DNA of 39,279 nucleotides, taken from contig DBBN01000061.1 in the NCBI GenBank assembly GCA_002292215.1, positions 1 through 39,279 on the forward strand, given 5' to 3'. The position numbers and the translations under genes are program-made. Shown piece by piece: positions 38,980 to 39,279 of the stretch. The number at the start of each line of letters is the position of its first letter. The first letter of the stretch is position 1. The notes beneath the pieces are model-generated. The model was given only the letters and a program-made list of their open reading frames with translations, did not search any database and was not told the origin of the DNA. Origin of the DNA: Glaciecola sp. UBA983 (GTDB lineage Bacteria > Pseudomonadota > Gammaproteobacteria > Enterobacterales > Alteromonadaceae).

Positions 38980-39279
38980 ATGAAAACCAATCTCACCAAA
39001 GGCAATATTAAAGCGTTTTTAGCAAAAAATGCGTCGCCTTCGGCAGCAACAGGGTCTGAGAAATCGCTGGAGTCGTTGGCAAGGGAGCCCTCATTTGCTG
39101 AGTTGCATCCTGATATTACGCCATTCAGTCAAGATAAAATAGAACCTGACTTTCCACAACAAACACATTCAACGTTATCTGAGCATATCAAACAGAGAAA
39201 ACAACGCAAGCAACTAACGACCACAACCAAGCAACGTCATGCAGAGTTTACGTTCAGTGATGGCTTTGAGGCGCATTTC
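38980..39279 (+). CDS. smrB: Probable ribosome-rescue endonuclease SmrB, N-terminal part (runs off the right edge)
   Basis: One hundred codons from ATG 38980, preceded by AGGGA, stay open to the window end. The stretch HPDITPFSQDKIEP and the later FTFSDGFEAHF resemble the N-terminal hook region of SmrB, and the gene is divergent from prmB as in E. coli. SmrB cleaves mRNA between collided ribosomes. Its catalytic Smr domain would lie beyond the window, so the identification rests on position and a low-complexity N-terminal region. Confidence 0.75.
   Translation, partial: MKTNLTKGNIKAFLAKNASPSAATGSEKSLESLAREPSFAELHPDITPFSQDKIEPDFPQQTHSTLSEHIKQRKQRKQLTTTTKQRHAEFTFSDGFEAHF

Overview
The window is a dense chromosomal segment of a moderately AT-rich gammaproteobacterium. 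FadR, FabB, the MnmC fusion protein, EpmC, YcgN/YcgL, the YoaA-TsaB-Slp block and the YeaG-YeaH-YcgB operon all resemble Enterobacteria/Shewanella/Alteromonas-type proteins, so I infer a marine Alteromonadales-like organism; the genus cannot be told from sequence alone. I saw no IS element, prophage, CRISPR array, rRNA or tRNA, and no gene-free stretch exceeds about 240 bases.

Layout. (1) 1-7.1 kb: the 3'-truncated asd, then pdxB with two coupled genes upstream (a MEST-like alpha/beta hydrolase and a class II aldolase), fabB with a FadR/FabR-type operator pair, and divergent mnmC. (2) 7.1-11.8 kb: a FlgO-domain lipoprotein, a 638-residue EpmC / ATP-NAD kinase-like / YfcL triple fusion, and a coupled thioesterase and retropepsin-like protease. 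(3) 11.8-16.3 kb: fatty acid and alcohol oxidation, with fadH, a GMC oxidoreductase and the regulator fadR. (4) 16.4-28.3 kb: dsbB, ycgN-ycgL-rnd, a DMT transporter, a DUF6279 lipoprotein, an Mpo1-like membrane protein, an M61 peptidase, then an operon-like run yoaA-tsaB-(unknown)-slp-SERHL-like hydrolase. (5) 28.4-30.8 kb: redox and iron defence genes (2-Cys peroxiredoxin, bfd, grxD, sodB) separated by clear intrinsic terminators. (6) 30.9-35.6 kb: the starvation-linked PrkA kinase, YeaH and SpoVR-family operon. (7) 35.6 kb to the end: an HcaT-like MFS transporter, aroC, prmB and the 5' part of smrB.

Functional threads: fatty acid synthesis and oxidation under FadR/FabR (fabB, fadH, fadR, perhaps the thioesterase and GMC enzyme); translation and tRNA/ribosome modification (mnmC, epmC, tsaB, rnd, prmB, smrB); oxidative stress and Fe-S/iron handling; and envelope functions. 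In E. coli fabB-mnmC-yfcL-epmC-(yfcA-mepA)-aroC-prmB-smrB form one neighbourhood. Here its two halves lie at opposite ends of the window, separated by about 25 kb that carries a second conserved neighbourhood (rnd / slp / tsaB / yoaA).

The most unusual object is the three-domain fusion at 8038-9954. Its start codon is also uncertain, because a 12-bp tandem repeat lies in the open frame just upstream.
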